64,000 nt of DNA, from the NCBI RefSeq assembly GCF_030053115.1, contig NZ_CP125619.1:1985001-2049000 (forward strand). The letters are read 5' to 3'. Position numbers and translations under genes: made by a program. Below the pieces are notes generated by a model. That model saw nothing but the letters and a program-made list of their open reading frames with translations, was not told the origin of the DNA and made no database searches. This DNA is from Pseudomonas svalbardensis. Lineage in GTDB: Bacteria; Pseudomonadota; Gammaproteobacteria; Pseudomonadales; Pseudomonadaceae. Positions 55,586 to 64,000 of the stretch are shown here, one piece after another. The first letter of the stretch is position 1; the number at the start of each line of letters is the position of its first letter.

Positions 55586-56995
55586 ATGATCCGCACCTAT
55601 TTTGATGAGATGTACGATGCCGGCGGCCAGGTCCGCCCGCATTATCGGGAGTTTGCCCGTTGGCTGTCCGAAACGCCTGACGAGCTTTTGGCACCACGGC
55701 GACGCGAGGCCGATCTGTTATTTCATCGCGCCGGGATTACGTTCACGCTCTATGGTGATGAGCAAGGGACAGAGCGCCTGATTCCCTTCGACACCATCCC
55801 CCGCAGCATCCCCGCCAGTGAATGGCGAGTCGTCGAGCGCGGCTGCATTCAGCGGGTCAAGGCGTTGAAAATGTTCCTCACCGACCTCTATCACGAGCAG
55901 CGCATTATCAAGGCCGGCATCATTCCGGCCGAGCAAGTGCTGGCCAACGAGCAATACCAGTTGGCGATGCAAGGGCTGGATTTGCACCGCGATATCTATT
56001 CCCACATCTCCGGGGTCGATCTGGTGCGCGATGGCGACGGCACGTACTACGTGCTTGAAGACAACCTTCGTACACCGAGCGGCGTCAGCTACATGCTGGA
56101 AGACCGCAAGATGATGATGCGGTTGTTCCCCGAGTTGTTCGCGGCCCAGCGCATTGCCCCTATCGACCACTATCCGAACCTGTTGCTCGACACCTTGAAA
56201 AGCTCCAGCCCGATCGATAACCCGAGCGTGGTGGTGCTGACGCCGGGTCGTTTCAACAGCGCGTTCTTTGAACATGCGTTTCTGGCGCGGGAAATGGGCG
56301 TTGAGCTGGTGGAAGGCGCGGACCTGTTCGTGCGGGATGACAAGGTGTTCATGCGCACCACGGACGGACCGAAAGCCGTCGACGTGATCTACCGTCGCCT
56401 CGACGATGCGTTCCTCGATCCGCTGGCGTTCAACCCGGACTCGATGCTCGGCGTTCCAGGGCTGCTGTCGTCGTATCGCTCCGGCAACGTGGTGCTGGCA
56501 AATGCCATCGGCACCGGGGTCGCGGACGATAAGTCGGTGTATCCATTCGTCACGGACATGATCCGTTTCTATCTGGATGAAGAGCCGATTCTGAAGAATG
56601 TGCCGACGTGGCAGTGTCGTAATCCCTCTGAACTGTCCCATGTACTGGCCAATCTTCCAGAACTGGTGGTCAAGGAAACCCAGGGCTCCGGCGGTTACGG
56701 AATGCTGGTAGGGCCGGCGGCGACGGCGGCGGAAATCGAGTCTTTCCGCGCGCGGATCAAAGCAAAGCCCCATGCGTACATCGCGCAACCGACGTTGTCC
56801 CTGTCGACCTGTCCGACCTTTGTCGAAAACGGCATCGCTCCACGCCACATCGACCTGCGTCCGTTTGTATTGTCTGGCCGCGAAACCCGGGTTGTGCCCG
56901 GCGGTTTGACCCGTGTCGCCCTGCGCGAAGGCTCCCTGGTGGTGAATTCATCCCAGGGCGGTGGAACCAAGGACACCTGGGTGGTCGAGGATTGA
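55586..56995 (+). CDS. Circularly permuted ATP-grasp protein
   Basis: 469-residue protein of the CP_ATPgrasp_2 group: FDEMYDAGGQVRPHY at the start, GVDLVRDGDGTYYVLEDN, RTPSGVSYMLEDR, and the ATP-binding VVKETQGSGGYGMLVGP, ending in a glycine-rich NSSQGGGTKDTW. ATP-grasp enzymes join a carboxylate to an amine; the substrate of this group is unknown, with peptide bond formation proposed. It opens a three-gene operon with alpha-E and transglutaminase proteins. ATG follows AAGGAGTACGGC. Confidence 0.88.
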   Translation: MIRTYFDEMYDAGGQVRPHYREFARWLSETPDELLAPRRREADLLFHRAGITFTLYGDEQGTERLIPFDTIPRSIPASEWRVVERGCIQRVKALKMFLTDLYHEQRIIKAGIIPAEQVLANEQYQLAMQGLDLHRDIYSHISGVDLVRDGDGTYYVLEDNLRTPSGVSYMLEDRKMMMRLFPELFAAQRIAPIDHYPNLLLDTLKSSSPIDNPSVVVLTPGRFNSAFFEHAFLAREMGVELVEGADLFVRDDKVFMRTTDGPKAVDVIYRRLDDAFLDPLAFNPDSMLGVPGLLSSYRSGNVVLANAIGTGVADDKSVYPFVTDMIRFYLDEEPILKNVPTWQCRNPSELSHVLANLPELVVKETQGSGGYGMLVGPAATAAEIESFRARIKAKPHAYIAQPTLSLSTCPTFVENGIAPRHIDLRPFVLSGRETRVVPGGLTRVALREGSLVVNSSQGGGTKDTWVVED

Positions 56996-57007
56996 AGGAA
57001 GCCTGCC

Positions 57008-57958
57008 ATGTTAAGTAGAACTGCCTCGGATTTGTATTGGATGTCGCGTTACCTGGAGCGGGCGGAAAACCTCGCACGGATGCTCGACATCAGTTATTCG
57101 CTGTCGCTGATGCCGCAGGATGGCCGTGGTGACGGCCTGCATGAACTCGCCATGCCGCTGTTGATCACCGGCACCCTGGACGATTACCTGGAGCGCCACG
57201 GTGAATTGCACGCTGAACGGCTGCTGCATTTCTTCGCCCTGGACGCGGCCAATCCGGCGAGCATCTACAGCTGCCTCGGCGCCGCGCGGGCCAGTGCCCA
57301 TGCGGTGCGTGGGCGAATCACCGCCGATATGTGGGAAAACATCAATGCCACCTGGCTGGAAATTCGCGGGATAGCTGATCAAGGCTTGAGTCGCTACGGC
57401 ATGAGCCGATTCTGCGAGTGGATCAAGGAACGTTCCCACCTGTTCCGCGGCGCGTCCTACGGCACGATCATGCGTAACGATGCGTTCCGCTTTATTCGTC
57501 TGGGGACGTTTATCGAAAGGGCCGACAACACGTTGCGCCTGCTCGACGCCCGCTACGAAATGGCTGGCGATCAGGCAGAGGCGGTCAGCGATGGCACCGC
57601 TCACGCGTATTACCAGTGGAGTGCTTTACTGCGGGCGTTGTCCTCGTTCGAGGCCTATACCGAAATCTACCGCGATGCGCCCGGCGCCCGGCATGTGGCT
57701 GAGTTGCTGTTGCTGCGCGCTGACGTGCCGCGTTCATTGCGCGCCTGCACTGAAGAAATCGACCAGATCCTTGCCCAGCTGCCGGGGGCCAACGGCCGTC
57801 CCGCGCAACGCCTGGCAGCGGAAATGGATGCACGCCTGCGCTACACCGGCATCACCGAAATTCTCGACGAAGGCCTGCACGCCTGGCTGACCGAGTTCAT
57901 CCCGCTGGTGCGCCAGTTGGGTAACGCCATACACAGTTCCTACCTGGAGGCTGCATGA
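57008..57958 (+). CDS. Alpha-E domain protein
   Basis: 316-residue all-helical protein starting MLSRTASDLYWMSRYLERAENLARMLD in part, the signature of the alpha-E family, with RLGTFIERADNTLRLLDARY repeating the same pattern in the second half. Function unknown; it nearly always accompanies the circularly permuted ATP-grasp protein. It starts 12 bases after that gene (AAGGAAGCCTGCC) and overlaps the transglutaminase gene by four bases. Confidence 0.88.
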   Translation: MLSRTASDLYWMSRYLERAENLARMLDISYSLSLMPQDGRGDGLHELAMPLLITGTLDDYLERHGELHAERLLHFFALDAANPASIYSCLGAARASAHAVRGRITADMWENINATWLEIRGIADQGLSRYGMSRFCEWIKERSHLFRGASYGTIMRNDAFRFIRLGTFIERADNTLRLLDARYEMAGDQAEAVSDGTAHAYYQWSALLRALSSFEAYTEIYRDAPGARHVAELLLLRADVPRSLRACTEEIDQILAQLPGANGRPAQRLAAEMDARLRYTGITEILDEGLHAWLTEFIPLVRQLGNAIHSSYLEAA

Positions 57959-58764
57959 GACTTTCCATTAGCCACGAGACCACCTATCACTACGAAGATC
58001 AGGTGCGGGCGAGCATCCAGTACCTGCGACTGACACCCCACGACAGCGAGCGCCAGCATGTGCTCAGCTGGCAGCTCGACTTGCCACGCCCGGTGCGTGC
58101 GCAACTCGATCCGTTCGGCAATATCTTGCACGTGCTGACCATGGACGAGCCTCATGAGGCGATCATCATCGGCGCTCGTGGGCAGGTGGACATTGACGAA
58201 TTGCGTGAGGCGGAGCATGAAAGCCAGTCGGCGCTGCCGTTCCTGCGTTTCACGCGCCTGACCGAAGCCGACGAAGCCCTGCGTGCGTTCGCCGAGAAAG
58301 AATGCAAGCAGCGCCGGGATCGCACGGCGCTGATCGACTTGATGCATGGCCTGAACCAGCACATGACCTACACGCCGGGCTCCACCGAAGTGGACACCAG
58401 CGCCGCCCAGGCCTTCGCCGGGCGTTCGGGCGTCTGCCAGGACCACACCCACGCCTTTCTCGCCTGCGCTCGCAGCCTGGGCATCCCTTCGCGTTATGTG
58501 TCGGGCTATTTGTACAGCGAGAACAGCGAACACCTGGCCAGTCACGCCTGGGCGGAAGCCTGGCTCGATGACGCCTGGTACAGCTTCGACGTGACCAATG
58601 AATTGGCGCGGCCTGAGCGTCATTTGAAACTGGCGGTGGGCCTGGACTACCTGGATGCCTGCCCGGTGCGAGGCATGCGGCGTGGCGGTGGTTGCGAGCA
58701 GATGCATGCGAAGGTGTTTGTGTCACCGACACCGATGCCGATTATCTCAGTCCAACAGCAATAA
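57955..58764 (+). CDS. Transglutaminase-like cysteine protease family protein
   Basis: 269-residue protein. An N-terminal beta domain (ISHETTYHYEDQVRAS) precedes a transglutaminase core with the catalytic Cys in GRSGVCQDHTHAFL, His in ASHAWAEAWL and Asp in YSFDVTNEL. No signal peptide, so it acts in the cytoplasm. The family can cleave or form peptide bonds. ATGA overlap with the alpha-E gene shows tight coupling. Confidence 0.9.
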   Translation: MRLSISHETTYHYEDQVRASIQYLRLTPHDSERQHVLSWQLDLPRPVRAQLDPFGNILHVLTMDEPHEAIIIGARGQVDIDELREAEHESQSALPFLRFTRLTEADEALRAFAEKECKQRRDRTALIDLMHGLNQHMTYTPGSTEVDTSAAQAFAGRSGVCQDHTHAFLACARSLGIPSRYVSGYLYSENSEHLASHAWAEAWLDDAWYSFDVTNELARPERHLKLAVGLDYLDACPVRGMRRGGGCEQMHAKVFVSPTPMPIISVQQQ

Positions 58765-58822
58765 TCCGGAACACCACGAATCCCCTGTGGGAGATTCTAT
58801 GTTGCAGGGCAACCCCGCAACC

Positions 58823-59758
58823 TCAGGCCGGGTGGTATTCGCTCTGATTTTTCATCAGGGCAAATGCCACCCGGCAGAGTTTCCGGGCAAGGGCCACCAA
58901 GGCCTGGGTTTTCGAGAAGCCTCTTGCCAAATACGACTCGTAAAACGGTTTCCATTTAGCTGAGCGACAGGCTGCCATTGCGGCGTTGTAAGCCAACCGG
59001 CGGACTTCCGGATCCCCTTTTTTTGTCAGGTGCCGGGGGCCGTTCTTCTTCCCGGAGTCATCGACCGTAAGGTCCATCCCTAGAAACGCGATGAACGCAT
59101 CACTATTGGCAAAATCACCGCGCATAAAGGTCGTCGCCAACCCGGTTGCAGTCAGTTCGCCAACCCCTTCGATGGCTTTGCAGCGGTCGATATTCTCTTC
59201 AATACCCGCCTCTTTGCTGACCTTGCGCAGCAGTTTCTGAATGGCCTGATCCGCTTGCTTGAAGGCCTTTTGCTGGGCGCTCTGTACTTTCTTCAACAAG
59301 GGTTCATTGGCCCAGCTCAGCATCAGACCGGCATGGTTCTGGATCAGCGTTGCACGTCTGTGGAGCAGGCTTTTCAGCGAGGTGTAGGCCTTGGGTGGTG
59401 GGCTCCAGATCCGCAGTCCGTCTTGTTCGTTCGTCAAATAACGCGCCAGCAGACGGGCATCGCAGGGATCGTTCTTGGCTCGTTGGCCGATGCCGCGGCG
59501 ATAGTTGCTCACCCGATAAGCATCCACGACATAGACCTGGTGCCCCATCGCATGGGCCAGCTCGACGGTGTCCAGGTGGTAGATGTTGGTGGCTTCAACG
59601 GCGATAGCGCTTTGGGCGGGCAATGTTTTAAGCCAGCGTTTGAGGGCTGTTCGATCGTTCTTGATGGTGTCAGTGGTTAGCCGGTCGGAGCGATAGACAA
59701 CTATTTCGGTCTTGGCGATATCGACGCCAACCACCGTCTGCGAAGTAAGGATTGTCAT
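58823..59758 (-). CDS. IS110-family DEDD/serine recombinase
   Basis: 311-residue transposase. The N-terminal RuvC-like DEDD domain starts VVGVDIAKTEIVVYRSD and has AVEATNIYHLDTVELA and KNDPCDARLLARYL. The C-terminal Tnp domain has IEGVGELTATGLATTF, FIAFLGMDLTVDDSGKKNG with the serine expected to be catalytic, and KKGDPEVRRLAYNAAMAA. The frame is intact. Recombination in this family is guided by a bridge RNA from the element's own noncoding end. Confidence 0.93.
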   Translation of the reverse strand: MTILTSQTVVGVDIAKTEIVVYRSDRLTTDTIKNDRTALKRWLKTLPAQSAIAVEATNIYHLDTVELAHAMGHQVYVVDAYRVSNYRRGIGQRAKNDPCDARLLARYLTNEQDGLRIWSPPPKAYTSLKSLLHRRATLIQNHAGLMLSWANEPLLKKVQSAQQKAFKQADQAIQKLLRKVSKEAGIEENIDRCKAIEGVGELTATGLATTFMRGDFANSDAFIAFLGMDLTVDDSGKKNGPRHLTKKGDPEVRRLAYNAAMAACRSAKWKPFYESYLARGFSKTQALVALARKLCRVAFALMKNQSEYHPA

Positions 59759-59953
59759 GACGAATCCTCGGAGCTAGGGTTTAAGAGCTTGTCGGGGTCT
59801 ACCGTTGCGCTGGCTTGCCTCTATCGTCGGTTTTACCGATGAATTCCTTATCGGCGCTTTGGGTAGAAGGGGCGGGATGAGAAGTCTCCCACGGTCTGTA
59901 CTGGTCAGAATCGAGCTTTTAGTCCCGCCCACCCCTTCAAGTCTAAACATACA
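59759..59953 (-). ncRNA. Probable IS110 bridge RNA region
   Basis: 195 noncoding bases upstream of the transposase. On the minus strand an 8-bp stem GGGCGGGA/TCCCGCCC (complement of 59923-59930 and 59870-59877), extended by GAAG/CTTC, closes a 45-base loop. The 5' side of the loop holds AAGCTCG and the 3' side GTGGGAG; these match the left target and the complement of the right target of this insertion. Further hairpins lie nearer the transposase; the donor-binding guides were not resolved. Confidence 0.75.
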
Positions 59954-59982
59954 AGCGAGCTTGCTCCCACAGGGGGATGGTG

Positions 59983-60804
59983 TCAGGGTTTAACTTTTCG
60001 CCCAGCCATGTGCTTCAAATACCCCACCAACCCCTCCAGATCCCCGTCCGGCAACACCGTCGCCGAGAATCCGGGCATCTTCGCCTGTGGCCATTGGCGC
60101 AAGCTCTGCGGATCACGAATGTAGCGCTTGAGGAAATCCGCGCCGAAGTACTCGGTCGGGTTAAACGGAATATTCAGGTCCGGCCCAAACTGCGCATCCC
60201 CGGCGCCGTTCAATCGATGGCACGCCAGGCAATTCTTCTGAAACAGCGCAAAGCCCTTGTTCACCGGATCGTCAGCCTTCAACGCCGGATCGGGCAGCAG
60301 GGCAGGGAAGCGCTCGACCACCGGTGCCAAGCGCTTGATGCTCGCCACTTGAAAGGGCCATTGCTCGGGGCTGATGTCGCCCGCCTGCGGATCGGTCCAG
60401 ACCAGATAGAATGGCCCGGCGCCGGATTTGCCTTCCGACAGCGGTGGCCACGGCTTGGCGGGTTCTTCAATCGCCAACCATGCGCGCGCACCCTGTGTAT
60501 TGAGCAACGGCGCGGCTGACAGTTCTGCGGCGAAACCATCCAGGGCTACAGCCTGTAAGTGGTCTTCAGGTTTGATGCCCGTCAACAACGCAGCCAACGG
60601 AACAGCGCGATAGCTCATGTCCCGTTTGTAGGAAACGTCGTTGCTGATAGTGAGGGTCTGAACCTGAGGATGCTTAAGCAACTCCTCGGTTTGCCAGGTG
60701 CGACTGCTCGCGCCCAGCTCAAGGTTCAGTTGTGCGGCAGACAGAGCCGTGCTGAGCAGCAAGGCCCCGAAAAGAATGAGCGTTTTCAAGTGATCGCCGT
60801 CCAT
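59983..60804 (-). CDS. Monohaem c-type cytochrome
   Basis: 273-residue protein with a signal peptide (HLKTLILFGALLLSTALSA) and one haem site CLACH (Cys-x2-Cys-His) at about residue 190 in FALFQKNCLACHRLNGAG, with a distal methionine likely in KMPGF. The N-terminal 150 residues form a separate domain (TISNDVSYKRDMSYRAVPL) that I cannot name with certainty; it recalls oxidoreductase accessory domains. Start MDGDHLKTL at 60804 is chosen over 60864. It is periplasmic; its redox partner is unknown. Confidence 0.87.
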   Translation of the reverse strand: MDGDHLKTLILFGALLLSTALSAAQLNLELGASSRTWQTEELLKHPQVQTLTISNDVSYKRDMSYRAVPLAALLTGIKPEDHLQAVALDGFAAELSAAPLLNTQGARAWLAIEEPAKPWPPLSEGKSGAGPFYLVWTDPQAGDISPEQWPFQVASIKRLAPVVERFPALLPDPALKADDPVNKGFALFQKNCLACHRLNGAGDAQFGPDLNIPFNPTEYFGADFLKRYIRDPQSLRQWPQAKMPGFSATVLPDGDLEGLVGYLKHMAGRKVKP

Positions 60805-60913
60805 GTCGTGGAAGTGCCGTAAAGGTTGGCACACCCACGCTGGCCCGGGTAGCGAGCCAGTCACATTTTTAGAGGGCGATATAAAACCTGGCGCCGTATT
60901 TTTTATTGACCGA

Positions 60914-61009
60914 CTAGCCGATCACCTTGGTCAGGTTCGGCAAAATCAACAACAGCGTAGTGGCGAAAAGAATGAGCCCGGCTTGACGTACTTTCGATTG
61001 TTTGAACAT
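60914..61009 (-). CDS. Tiny single-span membrane protein
   Basis: 31 residues: a basic start MFKQSKVRQAG and one membrane segment LILFATTLLLILPNL. Start at 61009 is supported by AAGGCGGTCAAGCC before it. A longer frame to 61117 exists but lacks a good ribosome site. Function unknown. Confidence 0.5.
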   Translation of the reverse strand: MFKQSKVRQAGLILFATTLLLILPNLTKVIG

Positions 61010-61399
61010 GGCTTGACCGCCTTTATTGTTATTTCCTGATGCCTGCCTGCATTTCTCCATGACGGCAGAGCGTTGCACTTCCTGTTTGACGAGCGCCTCG
61101 GCAAAACCCGACGACAACTTCGTACAAGTTCACCTTAGAGCCCGCGTCACGCTTGGTTTAGATCCATTTCGTATGGGCCTCACATAAATTGCTCTTAAAA
61201 AGGCATGAGGCCTAATGCCAGCTTCTTGGGCGCCCGTTTGCTAGACAGCTTGGTGTCCTGAATCGGTTAATCCGGTGGTTGCCTACCGTCCGTCTGAGCG
61301 TGACCGTCAACGTCTGTGAGCACTGCGGTCATTGAATCCAGGGCCGCTCGGCCTAAGAGTGGGGACTGCATTTACTCCCCGCTCAGGTTCGAGGACGTC
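61010..61399. other. Noncoding region before the thiolase gene
   Basis: About 390 bases with no convincing gene. A 7-bp inverted repeat GGCCTCA (61176-61182) and TGAGGCC (61206-61212) could be an operator, but this is weak. No clear promoter was assigned. Confidence 0.35.
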
Positions 61400-62605
61400 A
61401 TGACCCAAGCTTTGATTTTCGACGCGTTACGCACGCCCCGCGGCAAAGGCAAGGCCAATGGCGCCTTGCACAGCGTCAAACCGGTGAACCTGGTAGCCGG
61501 GCTGCTAACGGCGCTGCAACAGCGCACGTCCCTCGACACCAGTCAGGTCGACGATGTGGTACTGGGCTGCGTGACGCCCATCGGCGACCAGGGTTCCGAC
61601 ATCGCCAAAACCGCGACTCAGGTGGCGGATTGGGACGTCAGCGTGGCGGGTTTGCAGATCAACCGCTTTTGCGCCTCGGGGCTGGAGGCGGTGAACCTTG
61701 GGGCGATGAAGGTGCGTTCCGGCTTCGAAGACCTGGTGGTGGTCGGCGGCGTCGAGTCCATGTCCCGCGTGCCGATGGGCAGCGATGGCGGCGCCTGGGC
61801 GCTGGACCCGGAGACCAATTTTCACAACCATTTTGCCCCTCAAGGCGTGGGCGCTGACCTGATCGCCACGATCGAAGGCTTTAGCCGTCAGGACGTCGAT
61901 GCCTATGCGCTGCACTCCCAGCAAAAGGCTGCGCGGGCAAGGGCCGACGGTTCGTTCAACAAATCGCTGGTGCCGGTGCAGGACCAGAACGGCATCATCC
62001 TGCTCGATCACGATGAATTCATCCGCGCCGAATCGACCATGGAGGGCTTGGGCAAGCTCAAGCCGAGCTTCGAGATGGTCGGGCAAATGGGCTTCGATGC
62101 CACCGCGCTTCGGGTCTTCAGCCATGTTGAGCGGATCAACCACGTGCACACGGCGGGTAACAGTTCCGGGATCGTCGATGGCGCGGCGCTGATGCTGATC
62201 GGCTCCGAAGCCAAGGGCCGGGCGCTGGGTTTGCAACCGCGGGCGCGAATCGTCGCCACCGCCGTCACCAGCACCGACCCGACCATCATGCTCACCGGTC
62301 CCGCGCCGGCCACCCGCAAGGCTCTGGCCAAGGCCGGTCTACGGGTTGAAGACATCGACTTGTTCGAGGTTAACGAAGCCTTCGCCTCGGTGGTGCTGAA
62401 ATTCATCAAGGACATGGCGATCGACCCGGACAAGGTCAACGTCAACGGCGGCTCCATCGCCATGGGCCACCCGCTGGGTGCCACTGGCTGCGCGATCCTC
62501 GGCACGCTGCTCGACGAATTGGAAACCCGGCGCCTGCGTTATGGCCTCGCGACGCTGTGTGTCGGCGGCGGCATGGGCATTGCCACCATCATCGAACGCC
62601 TCTGA
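61400..62605 (+). CDS. Acetyl-CoA C-acyltransferase (thiolase)
   Basis: 401-residue thiolase with nucleophile Cys in [14 protein letters not shown], His in [11 protein letters not shown] region and GHPLGATG, and the second Cys in TLCVGGGMG. It cleaves 3-ketoacyl-CoA with CoA in beta-oxidation. ATG at 61400 after CGAGGACGTC gives the normal length; the frame is open upstream to 61316. The next gene encodes the matching hydratase/dehydrogenase, 29 bases downstream. Confidence 0.93.
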   Translation: MTQALIFDALRTPRGKGKANGALHSVKPVNLVAGLLTALQQRTSLDTSQVDDVVLGCVTPIGDQGSDIAKTATQVADWDVSVAGLQINRFCASGLEAVNLGAMKVRSGFEDLVVVGGVESMSRVPMGSDGGAWALDPETNFHNHFAPQGVGADLIATIEGFSRQDVDAYALHSQQKAARARADGSFNKSLVPVQDQNGIILLDHDEFIRAESTMEGLGKLKPSFEMVGQMGFDATALRVFSHVERINHVHTAGNSSGIVDGAALMLIGSEAKGRALGLQPRARIVATAVTSTDPTIMLTGPAPATRKALAKAGLRVEDIDLFEVNEAFASVVLKFIKDMAIDPDKVNVNGGSIAMGHPLGATGCAILGTLLDELETRRLRYGLATLCVGGGMGIATIIERL

Positions 62606-62634
62606 GCCCCGACCGACTTCAAGGAAATCCTTTC

Positions 62635-64000
62635 ATGACCGAAGCCATCCGTTACGAAAAAGGTCAGGACCAGATCGTCGTCCTGACCATCGACATGCCG
62701 GGCCAGAGCGCCAACACCATGAACGCGGTCTACCGCGAAGCCATGGCCGCCTGTGTTGCCAGACTCGTTGCCGACAAAGACACCATCGCTGGCGTGATCA
62801 TCACCTCGGCCAAGAAAACTTTTTTCGCCGGCGGCGACCTCAACGAACTGATCAAGGTCGGCAAGCCTGAAGCCAAAGCCTTCTATGACATGGTGCTGAC
62901 GCTCAAAGGGCAGCTGCGAACCCTGGAAACCCTCGGCAAACCGGTGGTCGCCGCGATCAACGGCGCCGCGTTGGGCGGCGGTTGGGAAATCTGCCTGGCG
63001 TGTCATCACCGGATTGCGCTGGACGATTCTTCGGTGCAACTCGGCTTGCCGGAAGTGACCCTCGGCTTGTTGCCGGGGGGCGGCGGAGTGGTGCGCATGG
63101 TGCGGATGCTCGGTATTGAAAAAGCCTTGCCCTATCTGCTCGAAGGCAAGAAAGTCCGGCCGCAGCAGGCGTTGCGGGCAGGTTTGATTGATGAGTTGGC
63201 GGCGGATCGTGATGAACTGCTGGCTAAGGCTCGCGCCTGGATTATTGCCCATCCTTCAGCTGTGCAGCGCTGGGACGTGAAGGGTTACCAGATTCCCGGT
63301 GGTACGCCGTCGAACCCGAAAGTCGCGCAGATGCTGGCCATCGCGCCGTCGATCCTGCGCAGCAAAACCCAGGGCTGCCTGCCGGCGCCAGAGAAAATCC
63401 TCTGCGCCGCGGTGGAAGGCGCTCAGGTGGATTTCGACACCGCGCACTTGATCGAAACCCGTTACTTCACCGAATTGACCACCGGCCAGGTGTCGAAAAA
63501 CCTGATTGGCACGTTCTGGTTCCAGCTCAACGAAATCAATGCCGGCAGCTCGCGGCCTCGGGGGTTTTCGCCCTACGTGACTCGTCGCGTGGGCGTGCTG
63601 GGCGCAGGCATGATGGGCGCCGGAATCGCCTTTGTCAGCGCGTCGGCCGGCATCGACGTGGTGCTCAAGGACATCAACCTTGCGGCTGCACAGAAGGGCA
63701 AGGCTCATTCGGCGGCGCTGCTGGACAAGAAGGTTGCGCGTGGCCAATTGAGTGCCGATCAGCGCGATGCAACGCTGGCGCGAATTCACCCCACTGAAAG
63801 CGATGCCGACCTGGCCGGTTGTGATCTGATCATTGAAGCGGTGTTTGAAGATCGCGATTTGAAAGCCAAGGTCTCTTCGGCGGCGCAAAAAGTCGTTGGC
63901 CCGGATGCGGTGATTGCTTCCAACACGTCGACCTTGCCAATCAGCGGCCTCGCGACCGCCGTGCCGGATCAGAGCAAGTTCCTCGGCCTGCATTTCTTCA
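62635..64000 (+). CDS. FadB/FadJ-like 3-hydroxyacyl-CoA dehydrogenase with enoyl-CoA hydratase domain (cut by window edge)
   Basis: The frame is open from ATG 62635 (after CAAGGAAATCC) to the window end, 455 codons. An N-terminal crotonase domain (FFAGGDLNELI, AINGAALGGGWEICLAC, LPEVTLGLLPGGGG with the catalytic Glu) is followed at about residue 320 by the NAD-binding GVLGAGMMGAGIAFVSA of the dehydrogenase and IIEAVFEDRDLK, ASNTSTLPIS. With the thiolase it forms a beta-oxidation pair separate from the usual fadBA order. The substrate chain length cannot be told. Confidence 0.93.
   Translation, partial: MTEAIRYEKGQDQIVVLTIDMPGQSANTMNAVYREAMAACVARLVADKDTIAGVIITSAKKTFFAGGDLNELIKVGKPEAKAFYDMVLTLKGQLRTLETLGKPVVAAINGAALGGGWEICLACHHRIALDDSSVQLGLPEVTLGLLPGGGGVVRMVRMLGIEKALPYLLEGKKVRPQQALRAGLIDELAADRDELLAKARAWIIAHPSAVQRWDVKGYQIPGGTPSNPKVAQMLAIAPSILRSKTQGCLPAPEKILCAAVEGAQVDFDTAHLIETRYFTELTTGQVSKNLIGTFWFQLNEINAGSSRPRGFSPYVTRRVGVLGAGMMGAGIAFVSASAGIDVVLKDINLAAAQKGKAHSAALLDKKVARGQLSADQRDATLARIHPTESDADLAGCDLIIEAVFEDRDLKAKVSSAAQKVVGPDAVIASNTSTLPISGLATAVPDQSKFLGLHFF

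Larger units (their letters stand above)
58792..59955 (-). mobile_element. IS110-family insertion sequence in a REP element
   Basis: About 1.16 kb. Removing the sequence between 58793 and 59956 and keeping one AG (CT on the minus strand) restores a perfect REP-type sequence: GCAAGCTCG-CT-CCCACAGGGG on the minus strand. There are no inverted repeats and no longer target duplication, as usual for IS110. The only gene is the DEDD transposase; 59759-59953 is noncoding and probably encodes the bridge RNA. Confidence 0.85.

Noticed and set aside
58655..58963. 102-codon plus-strand frame across the transglutaminase end and the IS110 border
   Set aside because: It crosses an insertion boundary and is out of frame with both genes.
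61176..61212. Inverted repeat GGCCTCA/TGAGGCC before the thiolase gene as a firm operator
   Set aside because: Only seven bases per arm with a 23-base spacer and no promoter assigned nearby; too weak to call.

Overview
The window is chromosomal DNA of a Pseudomonas, most likely of the P. fluorescens group. The evidence is the fused tyrA-aroA gene, the order serC-pheA-hisC-tyrA/aroA-cmk-rpsA-ihfB, a Wzy-type O-antigen locus lying between ihfB and wbpM, and the many GCGAGC(A/T)(A/G)GCTCGCTCCCACA-type REP palindromes. No rRNA, tRNA or CRISPR array was seen. The window cuts serC at its left edge and a fadB-like gene at its right edge.

Region by region. (1) 1-7720: aromatic and histidine amino-acid supraoperon (serC, pheA, hisC, tyrA-aroA, cmk) followed by rpsA with a structured leader and a strong terminator. 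(2) 7889-8867: small lipoprotein, ihfB and lapA-like. (3) 9049-27006: O-antigen locus: wzz, UDP-GalNAcA enzymes (WbpO/WbpP type), flippase, polymerase, an asparagine-synthase-like amidotransferase, two GT4 glycosyltransferases, three enzymes for a UDP-L-QuiNAc or L-FucNAc sugar, then a WbpV-WbpL-WbpM module for the first sugar, D-QuiNAc. Three predicted transferases match three predicted activated sugars. A 39-codon ORF between wzx and wzy looks like a glycosyltransferase remnant. (4) 27119-28942: comEA-like gene whose terminator has been split by an IS4-family element with a 13-bp target duplication. (5) 29146-35215: SDR, FabF-like synthase, TetR, GntR, DUF1989 protein, small membrane protein and an ethanolamine-type permease. 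(6) 35412-38306: rmlB-rmlA-rmlD on the minus strand with no rmlC; a 25-codon ORF sits between rmlA and rmlD. (7) 38507-46786: kdpFABC plus kdpDE with a probable KdpE box. (8) 46857-58764: patatin-like esterase, lipoprotein, CHAD protein, thioesterase, chemoreceptor, small membrane proteins, speE, a RraB-like protein, and an ATP-grasp/alpha-E/transglutaminase operon. (9) 58792-59955: IS110-family element inserted in a REP; its noncoding end carries two 7-nt guide-like sequences matching both sides of the insertion site, in the order expected for a bridge RNA. (10) 59983-64000: cytochrome c, tiny membrane protein, thiolase and a fadB-like gene.

The strongest observations are the IS110 bridge-RNA guides matching the REP target, the IS4 insertion that splits a terminator together with the fold-back structure over its transposase start, and the two tiny ORFs coupled by stop/start overlaps inside polysaccharide operons. 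Start sites were moved inward from the longest possible ORF wherever a better ribosome binding site and family length supported it.
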